From assembly GCF_023229025.1 (NCBI RefSeq), contig NZ_JALOAA010000004.1, positions 13,006-77,005 on the forward strand: 64,000 bases of DNA, written 5' to 3'. Origin of the DNA: Sulfurimonas sp. (GTDB lineage: Bacteria; Campylobacterota; Campylobacteria; Campylobacterales; Sulfurimonadaceae). The notes under the pieces are model-generated. The model worked only from the letters and a program-made list of their open reading frames with translations, made no database searches and was not told the DNA's origin. This document shows positions 16,226-34,701 of this stretch, one piece after another; within the stretch, counting starts at the first letter, position 1, and each line of letters opens with the position of its first letter. Made by a program: the position numbers and the translations under genes.

Positions 16226-16525
16226 ATGAGTAGTATTGAGAATATTTCAGGCGTATCTTCCGCCGAACTGTTAAAACAAAAGAGCAAGATAGAGGGAAAT
16301 GGTGGAGAAGATTTTGCCGATACCCTAAAATCTGCTATAAATGAAGTAAATGAGCTTCAAGAAAAAGGCGACAAAGCTGTTGGAGATATAGCAACAGGGC
16401 AGGTAAAAGATTTACATCAAGCCGCACTTGCCATTGGAAAAGCAGAAACTAGCATGAAGCTTATGCTTGAAATTCGCAACAAAGCACTCAACGCATATAA
16501 AGAGCTTGGCAGAACTCAACTCTAA
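16226..16525 (+). CDS. fliE: Flagellar hook-basal body complex protein FliE
   Basis: The 99-residue protein is the adaptor between the MS ring (FliF) and the proximal rod. The C-terminal family block KAETSMKLMLEIRNKAL followed by AYKELGRTQL is clear, as is DFADTLKSAINEVNELQ. It starts 14 bases after flgC with a GAGGT ribosome-binding site and closes the operon. A separate promoter for ftsI lies just downstream. Confidence 0.95.
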   Translation: MSSIENISGVSSAELLKQKSKIEGNGGEDFADTLKSAINEVNELQEKGDKAVGDIATGQVKDLHQAALAIGKAETSMKLMLEIRNKALNAYKELGRTQL

Positions 16526-16594
16526 AACCGTTTTATAAAACTAAATCTCTGCTCTGCTCAAAAAACCTTAACATGCATCATTATCATAAAATGC

Positions 16595-16600
16595 TATAAT
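16595..16600 (+). promoter_or_regulatory. Extended -10 promoter for ftsI
   Basis: TATAAT preceded by TGC lies 27 bases upstream of the ftsI ATG. This would let the cell-division transpeptidase be expressed independently of the sigma-54 flagellar operon in front of it. No convincing -35 is seen at the standard spacing. Confidence 0.45.
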
Positions 16601-16627
16601 CCACTAAAAATTAAGACAGCATAAAAT

Positions 16628-18397
16628 ATGAATAACCAAAACAGAGAAAACAAAAGTAAAAAAATATTTATCTTATACTCCCTAATTGTGCTGGGTTTTT
16701 TACTATTTCTGTTTGTGATGCTTATTGCAACACTAAAGCCACGTGACCTCCCCTCGCTCTATACAAAAGAGAGCTCTAAAGCAACTAGAGGCTCAATCAT
16801 AAGTGCTGACGGCTTTCATATAGCATCCACTGTAAAACTCTACAAAGCTGTTGTAAATACTCACTACATAGACCCTAAAAAAAGAGAACTTTTTATAGAG
16901 CTCTTTAGTATTTACTCAGGTATTGACGCAAAAGAGATAAGAGAGAAGATAAGTAAGCAAAAAGGTGTTGTAGTCCTTAGTTATAATGTAGAACAAAAGC
17001 AGGCTCAATATCTCAAGCAACTCGCTTATGAGCTAAGACGTCTTAATGTTTTTATGGAAATAAAAAATCCAATCACAGGAAAAACATCCCTTCATGGCTT
17101 AAATATCATCGAGAGCGGAGAGAGCAGAGAGTATCCATACAACAATCTTTTAACCCCTATAATAGGCTACCCGCAAAAAGCTGAAGATGATGGCTATACC
17201 TATATAAAAGGTATCAAGGGTATAGAGAAAAAGTTTGAGAATGAGCTTCAAGCAAAGCAAGATGAGCTAAGTCAAGGGCCAAGAGATGTAAACGGCTATA
17301 TAATCTTAAACAAAGATAGTTTTACAAAACCTGAGATAAAAGGTCTTGATGTAAAACTAAATATACCCGTTAGCCTTCAACTACGAATTGAGAAGATGCT
17401 TGATAAGATGAAAGTTGAACTTGATGCAAAAGAGATAATAACTGCTGTAATGGATACAAAAAATGGCAACATAATTACCATGGCAAGCTCAAATAGATAT
17501 CTTCCAAAAGCTATAAAAAAGAGCGACTACCCTTCTCTAAACAGTGCCATGACAGAGTATAGCTTTGAGCCGGGAAGCGTTATAAAGAGTATAGTTTTTG
17601 CACTTCTTTTAGATAAAGGAGTTGTTAATCCATATGATTTAGTAAATGGGCATAACGGACGCTATAAAATTGGGAGAAAGGTTATAACCGATGAGCATAA
17701 ATTTGACTGGCTCTCTGCTGAGAATGTAATTGTGCACTCATCAAATATAGGAATAGCTCAACTTGCGCAAAGGCTATCCGGTGTCCAGTTTAATCAAGGT
17801 CTGCTTGATTTTGGCTTCGCATCTAAATCAACGCCCGATCTTGTCTATGAAAGAACCGGCTCTATTCCTCATATTATGCAGTTAGAAAATGAGATTTATA
17901 AGGCAACATGCTCATATGGGTACGGAATGCATGCAAATCTCATGCAGCTTATTCGTGCATATAGCGTCTTTAACAACAACGGCCGGATGGTTACTCCAAA
18001 AATAGTTGACCGTTTTATCGATAATCGCGGCAGAGAGATAGTTATTCCTCAACATGAGCAGACTCAAGTCATAAAAAGTTCAACTGCGCATAGGATGAAA
18101 AAGATTTTAATAAAAACTGTAGATGAAGGAACGGGCATAAAAGCAAAAACTGCCGGTTTAGAGATCGGGGGCAAAACAGGAACTGCGCATATAGTTGAGG
18201 GGAAAAAGTATGTTAATGAGTACAATACTGCCTTTATCGGCTTTGCAAACGACAAAACAGAAAGATACACAATCGGAGTAATCGTCATTCGTCCAAAAAA
18301 GAGCCAATTTGCCTCTCAAACAGCTGTACCCGTCTTTAAAAATATTGTAAATACTTTAGTCGAAGAGAGCCACCTAAAGCCAAATATTGTCAAGTAG
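16628..18397 (+). CDS. ftsI: Penicillin-binding protein, FtsI/PBP2-type transpeptidase
   Basis: The 589-residue class B PBP is anchored by one N-terminal helix (about 13-33) and crosslinks peptidoglycan in the periplasm. It has the PBP dimer domain (ATRGSIISADG) and the transpeptidase motifs S317-V-I-K320 (FEPGSVIKSI), SSN (VHSSNIGIAQ) and K516-T-G (GGKTGTA). Position after fliE matches the H. pylori locus, where this gene is the septal PBP. A PASTA domain is absent. The last 24 bases overlap convergent panC. Confidence 0.93.
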   Translation: MNNQNRENKSKKIFILYSLIVLGFLLFLFVMLIATLKPRDLPSLYTKESSKATRGSIISADGFHIASTVKLYKAVVNTHYIDPKKRELFIELFSIYSGIDAKEIREKISKQKGVVVLSYNVEQKQAQYLKQLAYELRRLNVFMEIKNPITGKTSLHGLNIIESGESREYPYNNLLTPIIGYPQKAEDDGYTYIKGIKGIEKKFENELQAKQDELSQGPRDVNGYIILNKDSFTKPEIKGLDVKLNIPVSLQLRIEKMLDKMKVELDAKEIITAVMDTKNGNIITMASSNRYLPKAIKKSDYPSLNSAMTEYSFEPGSVIKSIVFALLLDKGVVNPYDLVNGHNGRYKIGRKVITDEHKFDWLSAENVIVHSSNIGIAQLAQRLSGVQFNQGLLDFGFASKSTPDLVYERTGSIPHIMQLENEIYKATCSYGYGMHANLMQLIRAYSVFNNNGRMVTPKIVDRFIDNRGREIVIPQHEQTQVIKSSTAHRMKKILIKTVDEGTGIKAKTAGLEIGGKTGTAHIVEGKKYVNEYNTAFIGFANDKTERYTIGVIVIRPKKSQFASQTAVPVFKNIVNTLVEESHLKPNIVK

Positions 18398-19195
18398 TCT
18401 AGTAGTTCCCACCTTTACCTCAACCAAAATAACTGTATTTGCTATCTCTACATGCGAGAGTCGGTTAAATTGACGGTCTAAAACCTCTACATAAAAAATT
18501 TCTAACGGTGCCAAAGTCTCCCTCATTGCAGTAGTTATCTCCTCAGAGTTAAGGACTCCTTTACTTACCATAGCACTTGCTCTGCGCAAAGATGATGCTA
18601 TTTTAAGCGCTTCTACTCTCTCATCCTTGTTCAAATAGACATTTCTACTACTAAGTGCGAGTCCATCCTTTTCACGTACGGTATCGACAGGGACTATCTC
18701 CACATCCATAAAAAGTTGTTTGACCATTAAGGAGATAAGATTTAGCTGCTGTGCATCTTTTTTGCCAAAATAGGCTCTTGTCGGTTTTACTATGTTTAAA
18801 AGCTTCATAACAACTGTTAAAACACCGTTAAAATGCCCTGGTCTGCTCTCTCCCTCTAAAACATAGCCTCTTATTTTTGGAGCCAAAACAGAGACCTCAT
18901 CAACTCCGTACATATCGCTTACTTGAGGAAAGAACATAATATCAACACCGCTTAACTCACATATCTTTTTATCAGCTTCATCCTTTTTCGGATATTTTTC
19001 TAAATCCTCATCTTTTAAAAACTGCGTAGGATTTAAAAATAGTGAGACTACAACTATCTCATTTTGCTCTTTTGCTTTTTTTATAAGTGCAATATGCCCC
19101 TCATGAAGTGCGCCCATTGTAGGGATGAAACCAATACTTTGGTTCATACCTACAAGATAATTTTTTAACTCTGCCGGACTAGAAATAATCTTCAT
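18374..19195 (-). CDS. panC: Pantothenate synthetase
   Basis: PanC condenses pantoate with beta-alanine using ATP to give pantothenate. The 273-residue product starts at MKIISSPAEL, where GAGG precedes the ATG at 19195. It contains IPTMGALHEGHIALI (nucleotide-binding HxGH-like motif), FLNPTQF, and KDAQQLNLI with DGLALSSRNVYLN. PanD, which supplies beta-alanine, is encoded separately at 51169-51534. It is convergent with ftsI and divergent from prfB. Confidence 0.96.
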   Translation of the reverse strand: MKIISSPAELKNYLVGMNQSIGFIPTMGALHEGHIALIKKAKEQNEIVVVSLFLNPTQFLKDEDLEKYPKKDEADKKICELSGVDIMFFPQVSDMYGVDEVSVLAPKIRGYVLEGESRPGHFNGVLTVVMKLLNIVKPTRAYFGKKDAQQLNLISLMVKQLFMDVEIVPVDTVREKDGLALSSRNVYLNKDERVEALKIASSLRRASAMVSKGVLNSEEITTAMRETLAPLEIFYVEVLDRQFNRLSHVEIANTVILVEVKVGTTRLLDNIWL

Positions 19196-19245
19196 TTTAA
19201 GCCTCAATTTAATATAATCGAAATTATACACTATTGGATTGATTT

Positions 19246-20343
19246 ATGGATAATTATGAATATACAGAACTTTTAAAAAACCTCTCTAATAAAATGGACA
19301 ACATTACTGATGTAGTTGAGCCTCATAAGCTTCAAGCTCGCTTAGATGAGATTACAGAGCTTGAAAATAGACAAGATTTTTGGGATGATGCCTCTAATGC
19401 AGCAGTAGTTCAAAAGGAAAAAACTCAATGCGAGCGAAAACTTAAAAAATATAGTGTTGCTAAAAATGAACTTCAAGATGCCAAAGAACTCTATGAGATG
19501 GCTAAAGAAGAGGGCGATGAGGAGTCTATAAGTGACTGTTTTGAGAGTGCCCAAAAGCTTGAGGATTTCATACGAGCTATGGAGATAGAAGTGCTCCTAA
19601 GCCAAGAGATGGATGCAAATAATGCGATTTTATCTATTCACCCCGGAGCAGGCGGAACAGAGTCTCAAGACTGGGCATCTATGCTTCTTAGGATGTATAA
19701 AAGATTTGCAGAGCTTCGGGGATGGAGCATTGAGCTACTTGATTATCAAGCAGGTGATGAGGCAGGCATAAAAGATGTCTCCTTGCTTATCAAGGGTGAA
19801 AATGCCTATGGATATCTCAAAGTAGAAAACGGTATTCATAGGCTTGTTCGTATATCGCCTTTTGACTCTAATGCAAAAAGACACACCTCCTTTAGCTCTG
19901 TGATGGTCTCGCCTGAAGTTGATGATGATATAAATATAGAGATTGAAGATAAAGATATTCGTGTTGACACATACCGCTCAAGCGGTGCCGGAGGTCAGCA
20001 TGTAAACAAAACTGAATCAGCTATTAGAATAACCCATATACAAACCGGTATAGTTGTGCAGTGTCAAAATGATAGAAGTCAGCATAAAAACAGAGCTACT
20101 GCCATGAAGATGCTAAAGTCAAGACTCTATGAACTAGAGCTTGAAAATCAAAAAGCAGAAGCAGACGGCATAGCAAAAAGTGAGATAGGTTGGGGTCATC
20201 AGATACGCTCTTACGTTATGCAACCCTATCAGCAGATTAAAGATACAAGAAGCGGTGTAGCATACTCAAACGTCACTGAAATACTTGACGGCAATATAGA
20301 TAAAATTATAGAGGATGTGCTTATTTCTCAAAATCGCTCGTAG
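19246..20343 (+). CDS. prfB: Peptide chain release factor 2
   Basis: RF2 terminates translation at UGA and UAA. The 365-residue protein has the GGQ loop ([15 protein letters not shown]249-Q251) and the UGA-recognising SPF motif ([11 protein letters not shown]). The frame is continuous from the ATG, so the autoregulatory +1 frameshift found in many bacteria is absent here. The 3' end overlaps the convergent small membrane protein gene by 23 bases. Confidence 0.96.
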   Translation: MDNYEYTELLKNLSNKMDNITDVVEPHKLQARLDEITELENRQDFWDDASNAAVVQKEKTQCERKLKKYSVAKNELQDAKELYEMAKEEGDEESISDCFESAQKLEDFIRAMEIEVLLSQEMDANNAILSIHPGAGGTESQDWASMLLRMYKRFAELRGWSIELLDYQAGDEAGIKDVSLLIKGENAYGYLKVENGIHRLVRISPFDSNAKRHTSFSSVMVSPEVDDDINIEIEDKDIRVDTYRSSGAGGQHVNKTESAIRITHIQTGIVVQCQNDRSQHKNRATAMKMLKSRLYELELENQKAEADGIAKSEIGWGHQIRSYVMQPYQQIKDTRSGVAYSNVTEILDGNIDKIIEDVLISQNRS

Positions 20344-20686
20344 ATTTTTTTAGAGAATCGCTCTTAGGTTTTGAGATAAAACTGTAGCCTAAAAAAAGAA
20401 CTCCAAAAACCATGCTTAGTATAGTTAAGTACTGAATTTGCGCTTTTTGTGCATTTTTAAGCTTCTCTAGAAACTTTGAAGTATCAGGCTTTGAACTCTG
20501 TTTTGAAGGCGCGAAGTTACCGCGAACACTTGCCTCCATCCTTGCAACATTTGCCGCTGCTATTTCGTTTTCACTCATAACCTCTTTTGGAGTAACCCAG
20601 AAATATAGAACAAACCCAATTAAAAGCATTATTGCACCGACTGTCCTAAAAATAACAGTTTTATACTTTTTAAATATCTCTTTCAT
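20321..20686 (-). CDS. Small two-helix membrane protein, unrecognised
   Basis: I do not recognise this 121-residue protein. It has membrane helices at about 12-30 and 85-103, separated by a soluble stretch rich in Ser, Lys and Ala ([19 protein letters not shown]), and a charged C-terminal tail. Both ends should face the same side of the membrane. It is convergent with prfB (overlap 23 bases) and divergent from bpt. Confidence 0.65.
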   Translation of the reverse strand: MKEIFKKYKTVIFRTVGAIMLLIGFVLYFWVTPKEVMSENEIAAANVARMEASVRGNFAPSKQSSKPDTSKFLEKLKNAQKAQIQYLTILSMVFGVLFLGYSFISKPKSDSLKKSTSDFEK

Positions 20687-20728
20687 TTATATACCTTTTT
20701 CTAATATTAATTATGTCAAACTTCCAGT

Positions 20729-21448
20729 ATGAATATACTTAAAGAGTTTAAAGTCAACGATAAATGCTCATATTTATCCGATAAAAATCAAACCACTCAC
20801 TACAAACTCATCGAGGAGTGCTCTACTGCTCATTGCCAAGATTTGATTGAGCGCGGCTATAGAAGATTTGGTAGAATGTTCTTTAGACCGATATGCTCTT
20901 CATGTGATGAGTGCAAAAGCATAAAAATAGATGTGCAAAATTTTAAATTTTCTTCCTCGCAAAGACGAGTTATAAGAAAAGCCGCAGAGATTAAAAGCTA
21001 CATACAAAGACCAACCATAAGCAAGACACACTTGGCACTCTTTGAAAAGTATCATCTCTTTATGGGCGAGAAAAAAAATTGGGACTACTCACCTTCATCT
21101 GCACAAAGCTACTACGCCTCTTTTGTAGATGCTCCAAATGATTTCGGTTACGAGGTTTTATACTTTCATGAAGAGAAACTTATAGGAGTTGACTTAATCG
21201 ATGTGCTAGATGACGGAGTATCCTCCATCTATTTCTATTATGACCCTGAGTATAGAGGCTACTCTCTAGGTAAGCTCTCTTTATATAATCAGATAATGTT
21301 TGCAAAAAGAAGCAACAAAAGGTGGATCTATCTAGGTTACTATGTTAAAGAGTGTCCCTCTCTATCTTATAAATCTCACTATAAACCATATAAAACCCTT
21401 GATGGCAGACCGAGTATATATGAAGAGCCAAAATGGCTAGTTACCTAA
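20729..21448 (+). CDS. bpt: Aspartate/glutamate leucyltransferase (arginyl-tRNA-protein transferase family)
   Basis: Bpt transfers leucine from Leu-tRNA to N-terminal Asp or Glu of proteins, marking them for ClpAP degradation. The 239-residue product has the family cysteine motif CSSCDECKSIKIDV preceded by FGRMFFRPI, and C-terminal WIYLGYYVKECPSLSYKSHYKPYK (given here in part: LGYYVKECPSLSYK). The length fits the family. It overlaps the convergent exported-protein gene by 12 bases. Confidence 0.93.
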   Translation: MNILKEFKVNDKCSYLSDKNQTTHYKLIEECSTAHCQDLIERGYRRFGRMFFRPICSSCDECKSIKIDVQNFKFSSSQRRVIRKAAEIKSYIQRPTISKTHLALFEKYHLFMGEKKNWDYSPSSAQSYYASFVDAPNDFGYEVLYFHEEKLIGVDLIDVLDDGVSSIYFYYDPEYRGYSLGKLSLYNQIMFAKRSNKRWIYLGYYVKECPSLSYKSHYKPYKTLDGRPSIYEEPKWLVT

Positions 21449-22102
21449 AAGCTCCTCCTTTTGATGCTCTCTTATCTCTCTTTTTTTCTTAAGAAGCTCC
21501 TCTTCTAAAAGTTCTTTTATCTTCTGCTCTTTTGCTCTATCTTTTTCTCTGAGCCATTTTATTCTTTGCGCTTGAGTCTCTTCTTTTCTTGCCGCTCCTT
21601 TAGCTTCTTGCTTGCTCTTTTGTTTTTCTAACTCGCTTTGTATAAATGACATTACTTCATCTGATAGAAAAATCTCATCTTTAAACAGGGAGTAAAATTC
21701 AAAAATCTCATCCTTATAGTCATCAATTTTAATTATGCCGGAATTTAAAATTTCTGCAAAAAGCCTACTATTGCCCTCTTTAATAGCCTCTTGAAAACTA
21801 TTTTTAGCGATTCTTGTAAAATTTATATCTTTTTTTGACAACTCTCTTAACTTCTGCAAGTACTCTAAATTATCTATACTTTTGTCCCCTAACTCTATCG
21901 CAAATCCATTTAGCTTTGTGCTATTGACATCTTTGATATACTCTTGTATCTCTTTTTTATATTGGGAAAATTTATCTATATCTTTTAGTTTATGTATCGC
22001 TTGAGCATTATTATAAATCTGATCACCAAGCTGAGAGTATATAGTAGGATTTTGAGCAGAGAGAATCAAGGAGAGTAGAGTTATAAGTATAAAGTTTTTC
22101 AT
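21437..22102 (-). CDS. Exported protein with charged coiled-coil C-terminus, unrecognised
   Basis: This 221-residue protein begins with a signal peptide (MKNFILITLLSLILSAQ) and has AGGT as ribosome-binding site. The mature part is helical, and the last about 60 residues are a highly charged Glu/Lys/Arg coiled coil (EKQKSKQEAKGAARKEE...). The N-terminal half (YSQLGDQIYNNAQAIHKL) looks like a periplasmic helical domain. I recognise no family. It is divergent from the small membrane protein at 22154. Confidence 0.65.
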   Translation of the reverse strand: MKNFILITLLSLILSAQNPTIYSQLGDQIYNNAQAIHKLKDIDKFSQYKKEIQEYIKDVNSTKLNGFAIELGDKSIDNLEYLQKLRELSKKDINFTRIAKNSFQEAIKEGNSRLFAEILNSGIIKIDDYKDEIFEFYSLFKDEIFLSDEVMSFIQSELEKQKSKQEAKGAARKEETQAQRIKWLREKDRAKEQKIKELLEEELLKKKREIREHQKEELLGN

Positions 22103-22141
22103 TTTTCTACCTGACTTTTTTATTTTTTTAATTATACTAGA

Positions 22142-22147
22142 TATAAT
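22142..22147 (+). promoter_or_regulatory. -10 element placed for leaderless transcription
   Basis: TATAAT ends six bases before the ATG at 22154, so the predicted transcription start coincides with the start codon. No Shine-Dalgarno is present. The same spacing occurs ahead of the AEC transporter gene at 44988. Confidence 0.4.
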
Positions 22148-22153
22148 TGCATC

Positions 22154-22396
22154 ATGATTAAAAAAATAAAAATTGAACTAATTTACTTCTTCTCAATCTT
22201 GTTGGTGCTATCGGTTTTACAGCACTCAGACCTTTTGCATTCGCCTCTGCAAAGAATCGACTCAATTATGCAGCAAGGGAATTTTTTGCATCCTCTACTT
22301 TGGACATCTTTAGTTTATATAGTAATAGTGTCCTTAAGAGTGATTGTTAAGTTTATATTTTATATAAAAAATAGAAATAGTGCTAATAAATCGTAA
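22154..22396 (+). CDS. Small membrane protein, unrecognised
   Basis: The 80-residue product has two hydrophobic segments (about 8-22 and 48-70) and a basic C-terminus (FYIKNRNSANKS), predicting a small inner-membrane protein. No family is recognised. It may be translated from a leaderless transcript. It converges on fusA, with a hairpin at 22418-22445 between them. Confidence 0.55.
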   Translation: MIKKIKIELIYFFSILLVLSVLQHSDLLHSPLQRIDSIMQQGNFLHPLLWTSLVYIVIVSLRVIVKFIFYIKNRNSANKS

Positions 22397-22417
22397 AATT
22401 TAGATTTTTTTGTAGAA

Positions 22418-22445
22418 GGAGGTAGATAATACCTCCCAAAGGAGG
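22418..22445. terminator. Overlapping hairpins between fusA and the small membrane protein gene
   Basis: GGAGGTA, GATAA, TACCTCC (22418-22436) forms a 7-bp stem. CCTCC, CAAA, GGAGG (22432-22445) forms an alternative stem sharing the central CCTCC. They cannot form together. They sit between convergent 3' ends and probably terminate one or both genes, although no long T-run follows on the fusA side. Confidence 0.5.
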
Positions 22446-22460
22446 CAAGATAATAAGGAA

Positions 22461-24551
22461 TTAGCCGTTTCTCTTTTTAATTATCTCTTCAGATACATTT
22501 TTTGGAACTTCTTCATAGTGATCAAATTCCATAGAGTATGTAGCTCGTCCTTGAGTAGCAGAACGAAGATCGGTTGAGTAACCAAACATCTCAGCCAACG
22601 GGACGAAAGCATCAACAATTTTGTTTCCGCTTCTATCACCCATTGCATTTACTTGTCCACGGCGACGGTTAAGGTCACCGATAACATCACCCATGTACTC
22701 TTCCGGAACTTCAACTTCAACTTTCATCATCGGCTCTAAGATTGCAGGGCTTGCTTTTCTACAACCCTCTTTAAAGCCCATTGATGCTGCAAGTTTAAAT
22801 GCCATCTCATTTGAATCGACCTCATGGTATGAACCATCATAAAGAGTGATTTCAATATCTTCCATAGGGTAGCCTGCAAGAACACCGTTGGCCATAGTTT
22901 CAGAACAACCTTTTTCAACTGCAGGAATATACTCTTTTGGAATAACCCCACCTTTAATCTCATTGTGAAAAATAAATCCTGCACCGGCTTCGCCTGGCTT
23001 AATTCTAAGGAACACATGCCCAAATTGTCCACGACCGCCTGATTGCTTAGCGTATTTATACTCTTGTGAAACTTCTTTTTTTATTGTTTCACGGTAAGAG
23101 ACTTGAGGAGCACCGACTTCAGCCTCTACCTTAAACTCTCTCTTCATACGATCAACAAGAATTTCAAGGTGTAGCTCTCCCATACCTGAGATAATTGTCT
23201 GACCCGTCTCTTCATCTGTATGAACTTTAAACGATGGGTCTTCAGCAGCAAGCTTAGCTAATGCGATACCCATTTTTTCTTGATCTGCTTTAGTTTTTGG
23301 CTCAACTGCAACAGAGATAACAGGCTCAGGGAAAGTCATACGCTCTAATATAACCTTATCTTCGGCATCACAAAGAGTATCACCTGTTGTAGTATATTTA
23401 AGACCGACTACTGCACCGATTTCACCTGCATAAATCGCTTTTACTTCCTCACGCTTAACAGCATGCATCTTTAAAATACGACCTATACGCTCTTTTTTAT
23501 CTTTTGTAGAGTTATGAACAAATGAGCCTGCTTCTATTGAACCACGGTAAACACGAATAAAAGTTAATGTTCCAACAAATGGGTCAGTCATTATTTTAAA
23601 TGCTAAAGATGCGAATTTACCATCATCTTTTGATGGAACTACCACCTCTTTTGTCTCATCATCCATCATTGTACCACGAATATCAGCACACTCTGTAGGG
23701 GAAGGTAGATATGCAACAACAGCATCAAGAAGTGTTTGAACACCCTTGTTCTTAAATGCTGTTCCTGTAGTCATTGGAACTATATGCATGCCAATTGTCG
23801 CAGCTTTTATTCCTGCTACGATCTCTTCTTCAGTAAGCTTTTCGCCCTCTAGGTATTTTTCGGCAAGCTCTTCATTACCGTCAACCTCAGAGATTGATTC
23901 AATTAATTTTTCATGATACTCATTTGCTTTTTCTAGCATATCCGCCGGAATCTCTTCTACATGGTAATTTGAACCCATTGCAGCATCTACATCCCAAACA
24001 ATAGCTTTCATCTTAACAAGATCTACAACTCCTAAAAAACCATCTTCAGCACCGATTGGCAACTGAATTGGAACCGGATTACCTTTTAGGCGGTCACGAA
24101 TTTGAGCTTCAACTTCATAAAAATTTGCACCTGTTCTATCCATTTTGTTAACAAAAACAATTGATGGTACGCCATAACGATTTCTTTGTCTCCAAACCGT
24201 CTCAGATTGAGGTTGAACGCCGCCAACTGCACAAAATACTGAAACAGCACCATCAAGAACACGCATAGAACGCTCAACCTCAATGGTAAAGTCAACGTGA
24301 CCCGGAGTATCAATAATGTTAATTTGCTTACCTTGCCACTCACAAGTTGTAGCAGCAGAAGTAATTGTAATACCACGCTCTTGCTCTTGCTCCATCCAGT
24401 CCATAGTTGCAGAGCCTTCATGAGTTTCCCCCATCTTATGCTCACGCCCCGTATAGAACAGAATTCTCTCAGTCGTTGTTGTTTTACCTGCATCAATGTG
24501 AGCAGCAATACCGATGTTTCTTACGTCTTCTAGTTTATGTGATCTCGCCAT
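22461..24551 (-). CDS. fusA: Translation elongation factor G
   Basis: EF-G catalyses GTP-driven ribosome translocation. The 696-residue protein has the GTPase motifs G1 [11 protein letters not shown]3 DTPGHVD and G4 NKMD, followed by domains II-V ending in the family C-terminus ([21 protein letters not shown], given in part). A ribosome-binding site TAGGATAA precedes the ATG. It is the last gene of the str operon rpsL-rpsG-fusA, which follows rpoC. In this lineage tuf is separated and lies after the tRNA cluster at 38237-39436. Confidence 0.98.
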   Translation of the reverse strand: MARSHKLEDVRNIGIAAHIDAGKTTTTERILFYTGREHKMGETHEGSATMDWMEQEQERGITITSAATTCEWQGKQINIIDTPGHVDFTIEVERSMRVLDGAVSVFCAVGGVQPQSETVWRQRNRYGVPSIVFVNKMDRTGANFYEVEAQIRDRLKGNPVPIQLPIGAEDGFLGVVDLVKMKAIVWDVDAAMGSNYHVEEIPADMLEKANEYHEKLIESISEVDGNEELAEKYLEGEKLTEEEIVAGIKAATIGMHIVPMTTGTAFKNKGVQTLLDAVVAYLPSPTECADIRGTMMDDETKEVVVPSKDDGKFASLAFKIMTDPFVGTLTFIRVYRGSIEAGSFVHNSTKDKKERIGRILKMHAVKREEVKAIYAGEIGAVVGLKYTTTGDTLCDAEDKVILERMTFPEPVISVAVEPKTKADQEKMGIALAKLAAEDPSFKVHTDEETGQTIISGMGELHLEILVDRMKREFKVEAEVGAPQVSYRETIKKEVSQEYKYAKQSGGRGQFGHVFLRIKPGEAGAGFIFHNEIKGGVIPKEYIPAVEKGCSETMANGVLAGYPMEDIEITLYDGSYHEVDSNEMAFKLAASMGFKEGCRKASPAILEPMMKVEVEVPEEYMGDVIGDLNRRRGQVNAMGDRSGNKIVDAFVPLAEMFGYSTDLRSATQGRATYSMEFDHYEEVPKNVSEEIIKKRNG

Positions 24552-24562
24552 AATTTATCCTA

Positions 24563-25042
<480 letters not shown>

Positions 25043-25145
25043 TTACTTCAATTTGTTTTTGTTCAAATTTACTCAAAACACTTAGAGTGTCCTGTAGCTA
25101 CTTGAATACTATTCAGCTTTTTCATACTTGCCAACCAATTCCAAA

Positions 25146-25220
25146 ACGAAACTAGTTTCGTGAGCCTTCTGCTGAAGAAAACCCAATGTTAACGTAGTAA
25201 AACAGACTAGTTCGTTTTAC
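25146..25220 (+). repeat. Bipartite palindromic repeat, copy A (rpsL-rpsG gap)
   Basis: P1 is the perfect palindrome ACGAAACTAGTTTCGT (25146-25161), followed by GAGCCTTCTGCTGAAG, the core TTAACGTAGT, and P2 (GTAAAAC, 10-base loop, GTTTTAC; 25197-25220). The copy at 35133-35207 has the same order and length of 75 bp, with compensating changes in the palindromes. Relative to rpsL-rpsG transcription this copy is in reverse orientation. Confidence 0.6.
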
Positions 25221-25260
25221 GTACTTAATGTTATAGCAGTACCTAAAAAATAATCAAAGA

Positions 25261-25635
25261 TTATTTTTTAGGACGCTTTGTTCCGTATTTAGAACGAGCT
25301 ACAGTACGACCTGTAACACCTGCGGTATCTAATGCACCACGAACAATGTGATACTTAACACCCGGTAAATCTTTAATACGACCACCACGAACAAGAACTA
25401 TTGAGTGCTCTTGAAGGTTGTGACCCTCACCACCTATGTAAGAGATAACTTCAAAACCTGAAGTTAAACGAACTTTTGCAACTTTTCTCAAAGCCGAGTT
25501 AGGTTTTTTAGGTGTTGTCGTGTAAACACGTGTACAAACACCGCGACGCTGTGGACATGATAGTAGAGCCGGTGATTTTAAATTTTTAACCACTTTTTTA
25601 CGCTCTTTACGTATCAATTGATTGATTGTAGGCAT
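25261..25635 (-). CDS. rpsL: 30S ribosomal protein S12
   Basis: S12 monitors codon-anticodon pairing in the decoding centre. The 124-residue protein has the family pattern [28 protein letters not shown] and the loop [17 protein letters not shown]. The KPNSA Lys is the ancestral residue whose replacement gives streptomycin resistance elsewhere. It is the first gene of the str operon, with its own promoter-like -10 at 25704-25709. Confidence 0.98.
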   Translation of the reverse strand: MPTINQLIRKERKKVVKNLKSPALLSCPQRRGVCTRVYTTTPKKPNSALRKVAKVRLTSGFEVISYIGGEGHNLQEHSIVLVRGGRIKDLPGVKYHIVRGALDTAGVTGRTVARSKYGTKRPKK

Positions 25636-25703
25636 ACAATTCCTTTACTTAATTTTTTCCAGTAGAATTTAACTCTCTCTTTTTAGGGAGTTATAGACGC
25701 GTG

Positions 25704-25709
25704 ATTGTA
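25704..25709 (-). promoter_or_regulatory. -10 element for the rpsL-rpsG-fusA operon
   Basis: TACAAT on the minus strand lies in the rpoC-rpsL gap, downstream of the rpoC terminator hairpin (25802-25838) and about 70 bases before the rpsL start. Together they suggest that the str operon is at least partly independent of rpoBC transcription. Confidence 0.35.
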
Positions 25710-25801
25710 GTGAAAATTTAATAAAAGTTAGCTTATTTTAAGTATTAATTAATATATAAATTTTATGTGAGAAAGATAGTTGCTAGAATTTATTTAGAAT
25801 C

Positions 25802-25838
25802 AAGTTCAAGATGACTAGAGGTTAGTCATCTCAAACTT
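25802..25838 (-). terminator. Hairpin terminator after rpoC
   Basis: A 16-bp stem (AAGTTTGAGATGACTA pairing with TAGTCATCTTGAACTT, two G-U pairs, 5-base loop) begins 14 bases after the rpoC stop. No long T-run follows, so it may be a partial terminator, an RNA 3'-end stabiliser or a processing site. Confidence 0.6.
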
Positions 25839-25852
25839 AGAAAAATCAGATT

Positions 25853-34505
<8,653 letters not shown>

Positions 34506-34530
34506 CTACCTCGATGAGTTGTTTTTGAGA

Positions 34531-34692
34531 CTTAATCATTAAAGATTAAGGTATCGTATCTAGGCGTCCCTAGATGATTTGTATAGTGCTTATTAACGAC
34601 ATAAGGGCACTTTTACGAAGAGATAAAAATCCATTCGTAAAAGCGCCCAAAAGTTGAGGAGAGAGGGTAAGTAAATTATTTCTCTCTCCTCA
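34531..34692 (-). promoter_or_regulatory. Four consecutive hairpins in the rplL-rpoB gap
   Basis: Reading the transcript, the stems are at 34692-34655 (11 bp, TGAGGAGAGAG and complement), 34648-34605 (15 bp, GGGCGCTTTTACGAA with one G-U), 34574-34559 (TCTAGG with CCTAGA) and 34550-34531 (CTTAATC with GATTAAG). In Escherichia coli the equivalent gap contains an attenuator and an RNase III site. A comparable role is inferred from position and structure. Confidence 0.55.
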
Positions 34693-34701
34693 TAGTAGTA
34701 A

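Noticed and set aside
19246..19330. Programmed +1 frameshift in prfB
   Set aside because: The reading frame is continuous from the ATG through the GGQ domain, with no in-frame UGA or slippery CUU-U near codon 26.
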